Origin: JANYJA01 sp038229055
Lineage (GTDB): Bacteria; Acidobacteriota; Terriglobia; Bryobacterales; Bryobacteraceae
Assembly (NCBI GenBank): GCA_038229055.1
Contig: JBBROU010000002.1
Coordinates: forward strand, 1-64,000
Length of the DNA stretch: 64,000 nt
Direction: 5' to 3'
Shown here: one piece after another, positions 50,326 through 58,724 of the stretch
Position numbering within the stretch: position 1 is the first letter of the stretch
Layout: each line of letters starts with the position of its first letter
Program-made: the position numbers and the translations under genes
Notes under the pieces: generated by a model
What the model was told of the DNA's origin: nothing
Databases searched by the model: none
Seen by the model: the letters and a program-made list of their open reading frames with translations, nothing else

Positions 50326-51276
50326 ATGCCCTACTTTCTCGGGATTGACGGGGGCCAATCGAGCACGACTGCTCTGGTGGGCGATGAGACGGGGCGGGTG
50401 CTCGGGTTTGGCATCGCCGGGCCGTGCAATCATGTCGGCGTTGCCGATGGCCCGGAGAAACTGGCGCGCGTGGTGCGCAGTTGCGCGAGCGATGCGTGCA
50501 AAGCTGCTGGGCTCAGGCTGGAGCAGGTGCAATTTCAAGCGGCGTGTTTCGGGATGAGCGGCGGGCCGGCGGATAAGGAAGCGATCCTGGCATCGGTGAT
50601 TGCAGCCGACCACATGTTTGTGACGCACGATGCTATGATCGCGTTGGCCGGCGCGGTGCCAGACGGCGTGGGCGCACTCGTAATCGCGGGGACCGGTTCT
50701 ATCGCGTTCGCCCGGAATACGGCGGGTCGGACGGCGCGCGCCGGCGGTTGGGGATACGTGTTCGGCGATGAAGGCGGGGCATTCGACATCGTCAGGCAGG
50801 CAGTTCGAGCAGTTCTGCGTTTGGAGGAGGGCTGGGGGCCCCAGACGGCGCTCCGCGAAATGCTTCTGACCGCCACCGGCGTGGCTAATGCGAATGCGCT
50901 GGTCCACCTTTTTTATACGGACGATTGGCCGCGGTCCCGAGTGGCCCGCCTGTCGCCGACGGTGGATGAAGCCGCGCGCTTAGGGGACTGCGTCGCGTGC
51001 GCGATCTTGGCGGAAGCTGGGCGGCAGTTAAGCGAGTTGGAGGCGAAGGTGACGGAGCAACTTTGGATGCCCGGGGAGGATGTGTTCGCGGCGTGGGTGG
51101 GTGGCGTCTTCCGCAGCGATAAGGTGCGATCGGTTTTTGAACGGGAATGGACGCGCGCTGCCGGACACCGGTGCGGACCGCCTCTCTATCCTCCGGCCGC
51201 GGGGGCCCTCTTAGAGGCATTGCGATCGGCTGGCCAGCGCAGGGAATTGCGCGGACTTCCTTCGGAAATTCGGTAG
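50326..51276 (+). CDS. BadF/BadG-type ATPase, N-acetylglucosamine kinase-like
   Basis: This 316-residue protein of the ASKHA fold has the phosphate-1 motif FLGIDGGQSSTTALV, the acidic VTHDAMIALAGA, the adenosine-binding AGTGSIAFARN, and GGWGYVFGDEGGAFDI. It resembles N-acetylglucosamine/muramic acid kinases that salvage cell-wall amino sugars. The BadF family also contains activators of 2-hydroxyacyl-CoA dehydratases, but the Cys motif of those is absent. It follows the glycosyltransferase-like gene by 6 nt. Confidence 0.82.
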   Translation: MPYFLGIDGGQSSTTALVGDETGRVLGFGIAGPCNHVGVADGPEKLARVVRSCASDACKAAGLRLEQVQFQAACFGMSGGPADKEAILASVIAADHMFVTHDAMIALAGAVPDGVGALVIAGTGSIAFARNTAGRTARAGGWGYVFGDEGGAFDIVRQAVRAVLRLEEGWGPQTALREMLLTATGVANANALVHLFYTDDWPRSRVARLSPTVDEAARLGDCVACAILAEAGRQLSELEAKVTEQLWMPGEDVFAAWVGGVFRSDKVRSVFEREWTRAAGHRCGPPLYPPAAGALLEALRSAGQRRELRGLPSEIR

Positions 51277-51283
51277 TGAGGGC

Positions 51284-51550
51284 CTACTGCAGCCGGGCGC
51301 GGTTTTGTTCGTTCATTACCAGCGCGTCGAACACCGCTAATACCTGCTTGCGATAAACGTAGACGCGCTGCAAATTGTCGCGGAATGCAGTCTCAAAATC
51401 TTGGGCTTTCAGCCACTTTTCCAGCAGAGTTCGCGGCAGGTCAATATCCTGGCGCAAGGCTTCCACCGAATGCCCGCGCAGGAAGAGACCGTAGAAAAAT
51501 GCGGCCTCGCGTTGGGGCGCTAATGGATCGGAATCGTCTCTCGGCGTCAT
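51284..51550 (-). CDS. Small helix-turn-helix-like protein
   Basis: This 88-residue, all-helical protein contains AAFFYGLFLRGHSVEALRQD and a following DLPRTLLEKWLKAQDFE, the pattern of a transposase- or sigma-like HTH in which 'wL.a' is the recognition helix. The C-terminus (VYRKQVLAVFDALV) is conserved-looking. It may be a small DNA-binding protein of unknown function. It converges on the kinase gene with 7 nt between the stops. Confidence 0.55.
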   Translation of the reverse strand: MTPRDDSDPLAPQREAAFFYGLFLRGHSVEALRQDIDLPRTLLEKWLKAQDFETAFRDNLQRVYVYRKQVLAVFDALVMNEQNRARLQ

Positions 51551-51705
51551 GTCTGCACGCTTCAGCGAAAAGGCTAGTATAGCGGGCGATTACGCCCGCA
51601 ATCAAGTAAATTACAGGAAGGACCGGCAGGAACCCCAGTGTAAAGAGATCAAATATTTTTGACGCGCGACCGGGCCGGATTATTTCAACTTTTTGTGAAA
51701 TCCTT

Positions 51706-52077
51706 ATGACCAAACCAACGCTGATTTCGGACGCAACGCGAATCACCGCCGCAGGCACAAAGCCCAAACTGATCGACGAGTTCGTCGGCCGCGTCAACAC
51801 TGGCACGGACGCGCTGAGCATAGCTCGCATGCGCAGCCCTTCGGGTTGGGAAGAACCGGGGCAGACTCCCGAATTCGACGAGTTTACAGTGGTGCTTCAC
51901 GGCATGGTGCGAGTTGAGTTTCAGGGAGGCGCGGTCGACGCGCATGCCGGTCAGGCGGTGGTCACCCACCGCGGCGAATGGATTCGATACAGCACTCCCT
52001 CGGCGGAAGGCGCCGAGTACATCACCGTATGCCTCCCGGCTTTCTCTCCGTCAACGGTGCATCGCGACCTCGATTGA
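51706..52077 (+). CDS. Cupin-domain protein
   Basis: This 123-residue single-cupin beta-barrel has metal-site-like residues reduced to E and H positions: TPEFDEFTVVLHGMVRVEF for motif 1 and GQAVVTHRGEWIRYS for motif 2. It resembles EutQ/ethanolamine-utilisation-like cupins. The His pair of classical cupins is largely missing, so it may bind a small ligand without a metal. No pathway genes are adjacent. Confidence 0.72.
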   Translation: MTKPTLISDATRITAAGTKPKLIDEFVGRVNTGTDALSIARMRSPSGWEEPGQTPEFDEFTVVLHGMVRVEFQGGAVDAHAGQAVVTHRGEWIRYSTPSAEGAEYITVCLPAFSPSTVHRDLD

Positions 52078-52176
52078 GTCACCGGCTTAAACGCGATTCA
52101 AACCGTTTATTTTTGAATCATTTAGCTATTGTGCCAGCCCGGGCGCGCCCTCGCGACAGGCTATGGTGAATCAGCT

Positions 52177-52767
52177 ATGATCCCTGAGACTCACCAAGCC
52201 GAAGCGGAATCGCTTCTGGAACAGCGCGAGTGGCTGCAAGCCATCCTCGCCGTCACTGCCGATGCTATCGTTGCGATCGATCGGGAGGGGCGAATCAAAT
52301 TCATGAACTCGGCCGCCGAGCGTTTGTGCGGCTGGAAAGCGTGTGAGGCTCAGAGCCGCCGCAAGTCAGACGTCTTCAAGTTGATGCGTCCCAATATACT
52401 GGTGAGCCGCGATGGCAGGAAACGGCATATCACCGAAATCACCGCGCCGGTTCATACGGCGGGCCGCATTACGGGCCGCATCTACATCATTCACGACCAT
52501 ACGAGCCGGCACCAACGGGAGAGTCAACTGGCCGAAGCGCGAAGGTTCGCGGCGGCAGGCAAGGTCGCGGGGAAGGTGGCGCACGAGTTTAACAATCTGC
52601 TGGTCGTGATCCTGGGATACAGCGAAATCATGCTGAGTGAATCGAAACTCGATTCGGAAAGCGTTGTACGGTTGCGGGAAATCAGCGAAGCCGGCACCCG
52701 GGCCGCGGCCCTCTCTCAGCAGCTACTTGCAGCTTCGAACGCGGTCAGAGCTTGTGGTGCTCTTTGA
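52177..52767 (+). CDS. Truncated PAS histidine kinase lacking the ATPase domain
   Basis: This protein has 196 residues from ATG 52177. A PAS domain (about 10-125; AIVAIDREGRIKFMNSAAE) is followed by a HisKA dimerisation domain with the H-box VAHEFNNLLVVILGYSEIML. The sequence stops just after the second DHp helix (RAAALSQQLLA), where relatives continue into the catalytic ATP-binding domain. An unrelated 10-residue tail then ends inside the convergent CoA-binding gene. It can dimerise and accept phosphate at most, so it is a relic or a phosphotransfer protein. Confidence 0.75.
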   Translation: MIPETHQAEAESLLEQREWLQAILAVTADAIVAIDREGRIKFMNSAAERLCGWKACEAQSRRKSDVFKLMRPNILVSRDGRKRHITEITAPVHTAGRITGRIYIIHDHTSRHQRESQLAEARRFAAAGKVAGKVAHEFNNLLVVILGYSEIMLSESKLDSESVVRLREISEAGTRAAALSQQLLAASNAVRACGAL

Positions 52768-53134
52768 GAATGCAGCGGTTCATGACGACGGCGATGCCGG
52801 CGGCACGGGCCCGAGCCGCAGCGGCTTCATGCATGACGCCTTCCTGCATCCAAACCGCTTTGGCGCCTTTACGGATCGCGGCCTCGACAATCTCCGGAAC
52901 GTATTCCGATTGCCGGAAAATATTGACGATTTCAAATGGCTCCGGCACATCGTCGAGATTGGCATAGCAGGTTTCACCCAGAATTTCGGCGTGGCCGGGA
53001 TTGACGGGAATTATGCGATATCCCGCGTCTTTCATATATTCGGACACGCCATAGCTAGGGCGCGAACGCTTGGGCGAAAGCCCGACCACAGCGATGGTGT
53101 GGCACTCCCTTAGGATTTCAGCGGGGGTCGTCAT
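52745..53134 (-). CDS. CoA-binding (YccU-like) protein
   Basis: This 129-residue Rossmann-fold protein has HTIAVVGLSPKRSRPSYGV, GYRIIPVNPGHAEILGE, and a conserved Cys-free nucleotide-binding core ending in GIAVVMNRCILKEH. It is the stand-alone CoA-binding domain family related to succinyl-CoA synthetase alpha; the function is unknown. Its ATG overlaps the rluB stop by four bases, so it is the last gene of the scpA-scpB-rluB operon. The truncated kinase frame runs into its 3' end from the other side. Confidence 0.88.
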   Translation of the reverse strand: MTTPAEILRECHTIAVVGLSPKRSRPSYGVSEYMKDAGYRIIPVNPGHAEILGETCYANLDDVPEPFEIVNIFRQSEYVPEIVEAAIRKGAKAVWMQEGVMHEAAAARARAAGIAVVMNRCILKEHHKL

Positions 53135-53895
53135 GCGGTTTTCTTTTTAGCGTTCGACTTCTTCTGAGGATCGGGTTTGGAGAAAATACGGCGGAATCGC
53201 TCGACTTCTTCGGGCAGTAAATAGCGGAACTCCGCAGCTCTTAAAGCGCCCAGTTCCAGGAATCCGATCTTCACGCGCTTCAACTTTTCCACCAGCACGC
53301 CGAAATGTTTAAACATCATTCGGATCTGGTTTTTGCGGCCCTCGAAGAGGCGCACTTCGTACCACGGATTCTCAGCGCGATGAACGAGCTTCAGGCCGGC
53401 AGGCGCGGTCATGCGGCCCTCCAGACGGATGCCGTTGCGGAAGGCTTCTTCCTGGTCGTCGGACAGCGTTCCGGTCACCTTCACCAGATATGTTTTGGGG
53501 ATGTGGTGGATGGAGGAAGTAATGCCGTTGGCGAACTCGCCGTCATTGGTGAGCAGCAGCAGACCTTCACTGTGATAATCGAGGCGGCCAACGGGGTAGA
53601 CACGCTCTTTGAGGCCGCGCAGCAGGTCCATGACGGTTTCGCGGCCTTGCGGATCGTCGACCGTGGTCATGCAGTTGTTGGGCTTGTGAAGCGCAATGTA
53701 GATGAGGTGCTTGGGGCGATGCAGCAACTTGCCGTCTACTTTGATGTGATCCGTGTCGAGATCGGCCTTGGTGCCGAGCTCGGTGATCACCGCGCCGTTC
53801 ACGGTGACGCGAGCCTCGACGATCATCTGCTCGGCCTTGCGCCGGGAGGCGATGCCGGCGGTGCTCAATATTTTTTGAAGGCGTTCTTGAGCCAT
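53131..53895 (-). CDS. rluB: 23S rRNA pseudouridine synthase, RluB family
   Basis: This 254-residue protein has an N-terminal S4 RNA-binding domain (RLQKILSTAGIASRRKAEQM) and an RsuA/RluB catalytic domain with the nucleophilic Asp in GRLDYHSEGLLLLTNDGE. Further motifs are HKPNNCMTT and GRKNQIRMMF. It isomerises a uridine of 23S rRNA helix 89-90 during ribosome assembly. It also resembles RluE/RluF, but the S4 domain and the scpAB context favour RluB. The C-terminus is lysine-rich. It abuts scpB directly. Confidence 0.9.
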   Translation of the reverse strand: MAQERLQKILSTAGIASRRKAEQMIVEARVTVNGAVITELGTKADLDTDHIKVDGKLLHRPKHLIYIALHKPNNCMTTVDDPQGRETVMDLLRGLKERVYPVGRLDYHSEGLLLLTNDGEFANGITSSIHHIPKTYLVKVTGTLSDDQEEAFRNGIRLEGRMTAPAGLKLVHRAENPWYEVRLFEGRKNQIRMMFKHFGVLVEKLKRVKIGFLELGALRAAEFRYLLPEEVERFRRIFSKPDPQKKSNAKKKTA

Positions 53896-54606
53896 TTAAT
53901 CCTGCGGTTCCGGCTCTGGTGAGTGAGCTTCGGCGGCGGCTTCGGCCTGTGCCTCCGCAGGCGGCGTTTCCACCGTGCCGGCTTCCGGCACGGAGAGGCG
54001 GCGGATCTCTTCGAATTCTTTGATAGATGGCAGCTCGGCCAAGTCCTTCAGCCCGAATTGGACCAGGAACTCGCGCGTCGTTTTGTAGAGAATCGGCTTG
54101 CCCACCACATTCTTGCGCCCAGCGGCGGCGATCAGTTTACGGTCCAGCAGCGTCTTCAAGACACCGGCGCCCTGCACGCCGCGGATGTCCATGATTTCCG
54201 GCGCGGTGATCGGCTGCTTGTAAGCAATCACAGCCAGGGTTTCGAGGCCGGCGAGCGATAACTTCACGGGCGGCTGCAGATTCTTGACGAAGGCGCGAAC
54301 CGCTTCGTGATGCTCGGCTTTGGTGGCCATCTTGTACCCGCCGGCAATCTCGCGGATGCTGAGGCCGTGCTCCGGCGCGGCGAACTCATCCACAAGCTGC
54401 TCGAGAATGCCCAAGATGCGCTCGCGCGGCTGATTCAGCGCGGTTGCGATCTGTTCCATGGTGAGCGGTTCATCGGTCAGATAGACGATCGCTTCGATGA
54501 CGGCTTTGAGCGTGGCGTCAGTCGTGGCATCCCGCACTTCCATATTTTCGGCTGGCGGGGTTTCCTGAATTTCCGGGTCGGGGAGGAGGGTTTCTGTGGT
54601 TTCCAT
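53896..54606 (-). CDS. scpB: Segregation and condensation protein B
   Basis: This 236-residue protein has tandem winged helices (LKAVIEAIVYLTDEPLTMEQ, LAVIAYKQPITAPEIMDIRG, LLDRKLIAAAGRKNVVGKP). Acidic, Ala/Glu/Pro-rich extensions sit at both ends. ScpB bridges the two ScpA-bound SMC heads of the bacterial condensin. The order scpA-scpB-rluB is widely conserved, with 8 nt from scpA and none to rluB. The smc gene is not in the window. Confidence 0.92.
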   Translation of the reverse strand: METTETLLPDPEIQETPPAENMEVRDATTDATLKAVIEAIVYLTDEPLTMEQIATALNQPRERILGILEQLVDEFAAPEHGLSIREIAGGYKMATKAEHHEAVRAFVKNLQPPVKLSLAGLETLAVIAYKQPITAPEIMDIRGVQGAGVLKTLLDRKLIAAAGRKNVVGKPILYKTTREFLVQFGLKDLAELPSIKEFEEIRRLSVPEAGTVETPPAEAQAEAAAEAHSPEPEPQD

Positions 54607-54614
54607 TCGGTCGG

Positions 54615-55400
54615 CTACTTGTACTCTTCTTCAATTGCCGTCATCGCGACGGGCGAGCTGACTACTTCTTCGAAATTGGCGTGCTTGCGCAACGCAATCT
54701 CCCCAAAAAGATCTTTTTGCACGATCTCGACGGCCTGGGATTTCACCATCTCAAGCACGGCCAGAAAAAGGCAGATCATTGCGCGCAGAGAACGCTGCTG
54801 CTCCAGAATTTGCAAAATGAAAAGCGGCCGGTCGGGACGCGTTCTCTGCAGCAATGCGTGCAAATGGACCACCATGTCGGATACGCTGACTTCCTCGGTG
54901 GAGACTTCGTAAACCGGGCGGCTCTTGGCGCGTTCGATCACCTCGCCGAAAGCTTTTACCAAGTCAAAGAGATTGATTGCGAGGCCGGGATCTTCATCTT
55001 CCGCCGCGAAGGCTTTGATCTGCGGATTGGACCATACGTTCTCCTCGATCATGCGCTTTTGCAGCAGCATTTCGGCGGCGTTCTTGAACTTTTCGTGCTC
55101 GATAAGGCGCGTGACCAAATCCTGCCGGGGATCTTCCTCTATTCCGTTCTCCTGGAGAGCGGGGTCAGTGGGCAACAACATGCGCGACTTGATGTGAATC
55201 AGCGTCGCGGCCATGAAAACGAACTCCGCGCCGACGTCGATATCCTTTTCGCGGGCCTGATCCAGAAAATAAAGATACTGGGAAGTAATCTTGGCGATGG
55301 GGATGTCGCGGATATCAATTTGCTGCTTGCGAATCAGCTCGAGCAGGAGGTCAAGTGGACCCTCAAATTGCTCAAGATGGAAGTTTAACGGCGAGGTCAC
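54615..55400 (-). CDS. scpA: Segregation and condensation protein A (kleisin)
   Basis: This protein has 261 residues from GTG 55400, chosen because GAAGGG lies just upstream and the protein then opens directly with the kleisin N-terminus. An ATG at 55463 would overlap the start of the divergent gene. The N-terminal FHLEQFEGPLDLLLELIRKQ and IDIRDIPIAKITSQYL are typical of ScpA. The C-terminal winged helix (LFGEIALRKHANFEEVV) contacts the SMC head. It is the first gene of a four-gene operon. Confidence 0.9.
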   Translation of the reverse strand: MTSPLNFHLEQFEGPLDLLLELIRKQQIDIRDIPIAKITSQYLYFLDQAREKDIDVGAEFVFMAATLIHIKSRMLLPTDPALQENGIEEDPRQDLVTRLIEHEKFKNAAEMLLQKRMIEENVWSNPQIKAFAAEDEDPGLAINLFDLVKAFGEVIERAKSRPVYEVSTEEVSVSDMVVHLHALLQRTRPDRPLFILQILEQQRSLRAMICLFLAVLEMVKSQAVEIVQKDLFGEIALRKHANFEEVVSSPVAMTAIEEEYK

Positions 55401-55455
55401 TGAACCCTTCAAGATACCATGGCACCTCGGTCGCTTCCGTGATACACTCCCTTCC

Positions 55456-55824
55456 GTGAACAAGCCACTTTACGGACTACTGATGGGCGTAGTTTTGGGC
55501 GCCATGGACGGCTTAAGCGCATGGTTGACCCCGGCGGTGCGGACCGCGATTGTCAGCATCGTGATTGGCGGCGCATTCAAGAGCGCCATAGTCGGGCTGT
55601 GCGCCGGATTTTTCGCCCGGCGGGTGCATTCCACCCCTATGGGAATTCTGTTCGGCGGAGCGCTCGGGGTGTTATTCGCGTTCGGGATCGCGTCGATGCC
55701 CGCAATCGACGGGAACCACTACTACGTTTCGATTATGGTGCCCGGGACGCTGGCCGGGATGATTCTCGGATGGGCGACGCAGACTCACGCCGAAGCTGCC
55801 AAATCGCGGGCTGCCGGGGCGTAG
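55456..55824 (+). CDS. Small membrane protein, unknown function
   Basis: This protein has 122 residues from GTG 55456. Its four hydrophobic segments (LYGLLMGVVLGAMDGLSAW, TAIVSIVIGGAFKSAIVGLC, MGILFGGALGVLFAFGIA, VSIMVPGTLAGMILGW) span most of the chain. The glycine-rich helices and length recall small integral proteins of the TIGR04086 or YtxH-adjacent type, but I cannot name a family. It is divergent from scpA with about 55 nt between starts and convergent on the KdsC-like gene. Confidence 0.72.
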   Translation: MNKPLYGLLMGVVLGAMDGLSAWLTPAVRTAIVSIVIGGAFKSAIVGLCAGFFARRVHSTPMGILFGGALGVLFAFGIASMPAIDGNHYYVSIMVPGTLAGMILGWATQTHAEAAKSRAAGA

Positions 55825-55836
55825 GGCCAAGCGAAT

Positions 55837-56373
55837 CTATACCGGCACTTCGTACTTGGCCAGAATCTCCCGCCAGAGACCCTTGGCCTGCAAGATCAAT
55901 TCGATCACTTCGCGAACGGCGCCGCTTCCGCCCGGCGCGCGCGTCACGTACTGGGCTTCGTTCTTCACTTCATTCCGCGCGTTGGCAGTGGCGATCGGAA
56001 GCCCGACCCGGTGCATCACCACAATGTCGGTAAGATCGTCGCCGATGTAGGCTACTTCGTCGGAGTGAAGACCGCAATCGGCCATGATCTCTTCGAGAAT
56101 TGGGATCTTCTCGATGTGGCCTTGATACACGTAATTGAATTTGCACTGCGCGGCGCGCTCGACGGTGGCGGGTGAAATGCGTCCGCTGATGAGGCCGGTT
56201 TTCACCCCCTTCCACTGCAGCCATTGCAGCGCAATTCCGTCCTGCGAATCGAAACCCTTGGTCTCGACCATTTTGCCCGCGGCATCGGGCACGTTGTAGA
56301 GATGGCCATCGGTCATGACGCCGTCGACATCCATCAGCAGAAGCTTGACCCGGCTGGCCAGTTGATTGATCAC
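55837..56373 (-). CDS. kdsC: KdsC-like HAD phosphatase
   Basis: This 178-residue C0-type HAD phosphatase has motif I LLMDVDGVMTDG, motif II LISGRISPAT and motif III VAYIGDDLTDIVVM. The tetrameric KdsC family hydrolyses 3-deoxy-D-manno-octulosonate 8-phosphate to KDO for lipopolysaccharide. The C-terminal tail that completes the neighbouring active site is present (RAPGGSGAVREVIELIL). No kdsA/kdsB genes are near. It follows the FGGY kinase by 3 nt, so an alternative sugar-phosphate substrate is possible. Confidence 0.85.
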   Translation of the reverse strand: MINQLASRVKLLLMDVDGVMTDGHLYNVPDAAGKMVETKGFDSQDGIALQWLQWKGVKTGLISGRISPATVERAAQCKFNYVYQGHIEKIPILEEIMADCGLHSDEVAYIGDDLTDIVVMHRVGLPIATANARNEVKNEAQYVTRAPGGSGAVREVIELILQAKGLWREILAKYEVPV

Positions 56374-56376
56374 TTG

Positions 56377-57849
56377 TTAATTCTCCTCGAAAAGTTTGGT
56401 GTAGAGCCGGCGCTGATTGGCCAGTTCCCGCTCATAGATAGGATGGTTCGCGTCGATCGGCGGCACAGGGTTGCCGAGCGCGGCCGGGATGGCGTCGAGA
56501 TGCGCGATGACGCCGAGACGCTCGAGCGCAAGCATGGCGGCGCCGCGGCTTGTGGCCTCGTTTTCCAGGCATGGCGTGATGGGATTGCGGAGCGCGTCGG
56601 CCATCATTTGGGTCCAAGCCGGCGAATGCAGCAGCGCACCGCCCGAGCCGATCACTTGATTGGGCGTGCCGATGACCTGCAGCATGATGTCGTAAATGTT
56701 GCGGAAGCGGAGAGCGACGGATTCCAGCGCGGCGCGAAGAATTTCCATGGGGCTGGTGTTGAGGCTCATGCCGATGATGGCCGCGCGGGCGTCCGCGCGC
56801 CACTTCGGGGAGCGCTCGCCGGCAAAAAGAGGGAGCACGGTCAGGCCGTGTGCGCCAGGGGTCATCGCCGCGATCTTGGGTTCGATCTTCTCCGGATCGA
56901 GAGCGAGGGTGCGCTTCATCCAAGCGAAAACTTCGCCGCCGTTCGAAAGAGCGCCGCCGAGAACGAAGCGTTTGCGATCGACCCGGTAGCACCAGAGGCC
57001 GTCGGGAATCGAGATGTGTTCGCGCTCGATGACTGCGCGCATGGCGCCGCTGGTACCCACCATCAAGGCGAAACGGTCCGGCGCAATACAGCCGCTGCCG
57101 ATATTATTGCAAGCGCCATCCCCCAGTGCCGGGTACCACGGAATTCCATCCAGGTCGGGCCATTGCGAGCGGAACTCGGGCAGCAACGCGGTCATGGGCT
57201 GGTCCATCGCTCCGGGGTCCGCCAGTTGTTTCTTCTCGACGGGAAGGAGGCTCAGAATGCCGGAATCGTAGTCGTTCGCGTTCTGATCCCACAGGCCCGA
57301 GCCGGAGACCATCGACGTAGAGGCGATGGGGTTGCCGAAGAGCTTCAGGAAAAAATATTCGCCGAAGGACATCCAGCGTGCGGTGGCCCGGAACTTGTCG
57401 GGTTGAGCTTGAGAGAGCCAAAGCAGCTTGGCCGGCAGGTAGCTGGGATGAAGCACGCAGCCGGTGCGGGAGTGGAGGGCGCGGGCGTCGATCTGACCGG
57501 CGAGTTGTTTCGCCGCCGCGGCGCTACGGGTATCGAACAGGTGGATGATCGGCGTGGTAGCGCGGCCCGCGTCATCGACGCCGAGGACATTATGCCAGAA
57601 GGTATCGAAGGCGACCGCGGCGGGTCGAAGATTCTTCTCATGAAGCTGTCGCGCGATGCCGCTGACGCTCTCGGCGGTGCGCTGGGCGAGTTCGTCGGCA
57701 TCGATTTCCACGCCTCCATCGGGGGTGGTGGTGATGCGATATGCGATCTGGTCGCCGAAGTTGGGGACCTGCTGAGCGTGTTCGTCGAAGAGGAGAGTGC
57801 GGACCGAGGACGAGCCGACATCGACGGTGAGGATGAGGGACGATGGCAA
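56377..57849 (-). CDS. FGGY-family carbohydrate kinase, gluconokinase-like
   Basis: This 490-residue two-domain ASKHA kinase begins LILTVDVGSSSVRTLLFDEH. The ATP-side motif LMVGTSGAMRAV and the FGGY signature region GVIGSGGALLHSP (read here QVIGSGGALLHS) follow. The catalytic Asp is in YPALGDGACNNIGSG. Gluconate, xylulose or glycerol are possible substrates; the closest overall feel is gluconokinase. It is cotranscribed with the phosphatase gene (3 nt apart), so the pair may process one sugar. Confidence 0.83.
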   Translation of the reverse strand: MPSSLILTVDVGSSSVRTLLFDEHAQQVPNFGDQIAYRITTTPDGGVEIDADELAQRTAESVSGIARQLHEKNLRPAAVAFDTFWHNVLGVDDAGRATTPIIHLFDTRSAAAAKQLAGQIDARALHSRTGCVLHPSYLPAKLLWLSQAQPDKFRATARWMSFGEYFFLKLFGNPIASTSMVSGSGLWDQNANDYDSGILSLLPVEKKQLADPGAMDQPMTALLPEFRSQWPDLDGIPWYPALGDGACNNIGSGCIAPDRFALMVGTSGAMRAVIEREHISIPDGLWCYRVDRKRFVLGGALSNGGEVFAWMKRTLALDPEKIEPKIAAMTPGAHGLTVLPLFAGERSPKWRADARAAIIGMSLNTSPMEILRAALESVALRFRNIYDIMLQVIGTPNQVIGSGGALLHSPAWTQMMADALRNPITPCLENEATSRGAAMLALERLGVIAHLDAIPAALGNPVPPIDANHPIYERELANQRRLYTKLFEEN

Positions 57850-58500
57850 GAGTTTTTATAGCACACGCGAGCAGTGGCCACGCCAGCTGAGTGATGGGGC
57901 CGACATGGTTAGGCGCACGAGAGATAACGTCCGTGGTGCGCAAATTATGGGAAGTTACATTGGTTCAGATCGCCTTCAGTATTTGTGCATAGAAACTTCA
58001 AAGCCTCGGCGTGGGCTTCCGCGCAGATGCGAAGCGCGATGCGCCCATCACTAAAGAGATTCGTTTCCAGTCCATTGCCTGTCTTTTTCCTTCAGTAATA
58101 TTGTTTAGCCGTCGTCGGCTTCGATGGAAGATCGCTGCTTGTTATCAGGCACCCTACCACGCAGCGAAATAACGGGCAAGTGAAGCTGGCTTAGGGGTCA
58201 AGAAACGTGCCGGCCAACTAGCGCATTCTTCGTAACGCCGCGTTATTTTCTCCCGCCCTGACTCTATCCTCGTCCCTACATCTTCCACGACGATCCGGTC
58301 TGATCGCCCTGCGTCGTGTGCTGCGAAACGCAGTTGCGGGTTGTCTCGTTAGCTCAACTCTTTTGACTATTTTTCAATTCGTGACGCATCGTTAGCTGGG
58401 CGCGCCAGGCCGTCAACGGCTGCCGTCAGCGATCTGGCCGACAGACATATGAGTTTCCGCCATGTTGAACTGATGTGCGCCATGCTATAACCGGAATGTG
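57850..58500. other. 650-bp stretch without a recognisable gene
   Basis: I see only short frames, no tRNA-like T-loop, no hairpin with a T-run and no convincing repeat. The minus strand between about 57955 and 58075 is open in two frames with protein-like composition (for example ALRICAEAHAEALKFL), which may be a decayed gene tail. The composition is less GC-biased than the flanks. Upstream promoters for the FGGY kinase and the DUF2945 gene must lie here. Confidence 0.3.
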
Positions 58501-58719
58501 ATGACAAAGCGCTTCAAAATCGGCGATCACGTTGCCTGGAATTCCGAGGCTGGGCATGTCAGCGGCAGGATTATCAAGATCCATACGCAAGACGCGGACT
58601 ACAAGGGACATACGCATCACGCCAGTCAAGACGAGCCGCAATATGAGATCAAGAGCGACAAAACGGACCATATCGCCATGCATAAGGGATCGGTCTTGAA
58701 GAAGCTCAGCGCAAAGTAA
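58501..58719 (+). CDS. DUF2945 small basic protein
   Basis: This protein has 72 residues from ATG 58501, with a GTG one codon earlier. KRFKIGDHVAWNSEAGHVSG and GTI-type IKIHTQDADYKGHTHHAS match the DUF2945/HVA1 family of small proteins with an SH3-like hypervariable domain. The closing MHKGSVLKKL is typical. The role is unknown; members are often found near stress or DNA-repair genes, which fits the UDG-like neighbour 5 nt downstream on the other strand. Confidence 0.85.
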   Translation: MTKRFKIGDHVAWNSEAGHVSGRIIKIHTQDADYKGHTHHASQDEPQYEIKSDKTDHIAMHKGSVLKKLSAK

Positions 58720-58724
58720 GTCGT

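Noticed and set aside
56224..57861. 545-residue plus-strand open frame opposite the FGGY kinase
   Set aside because: It mirrors codon positions of the kinase and a phosphatase with recognisable motifs; its product has no domain and is Arg/Ala/Gly-biased.
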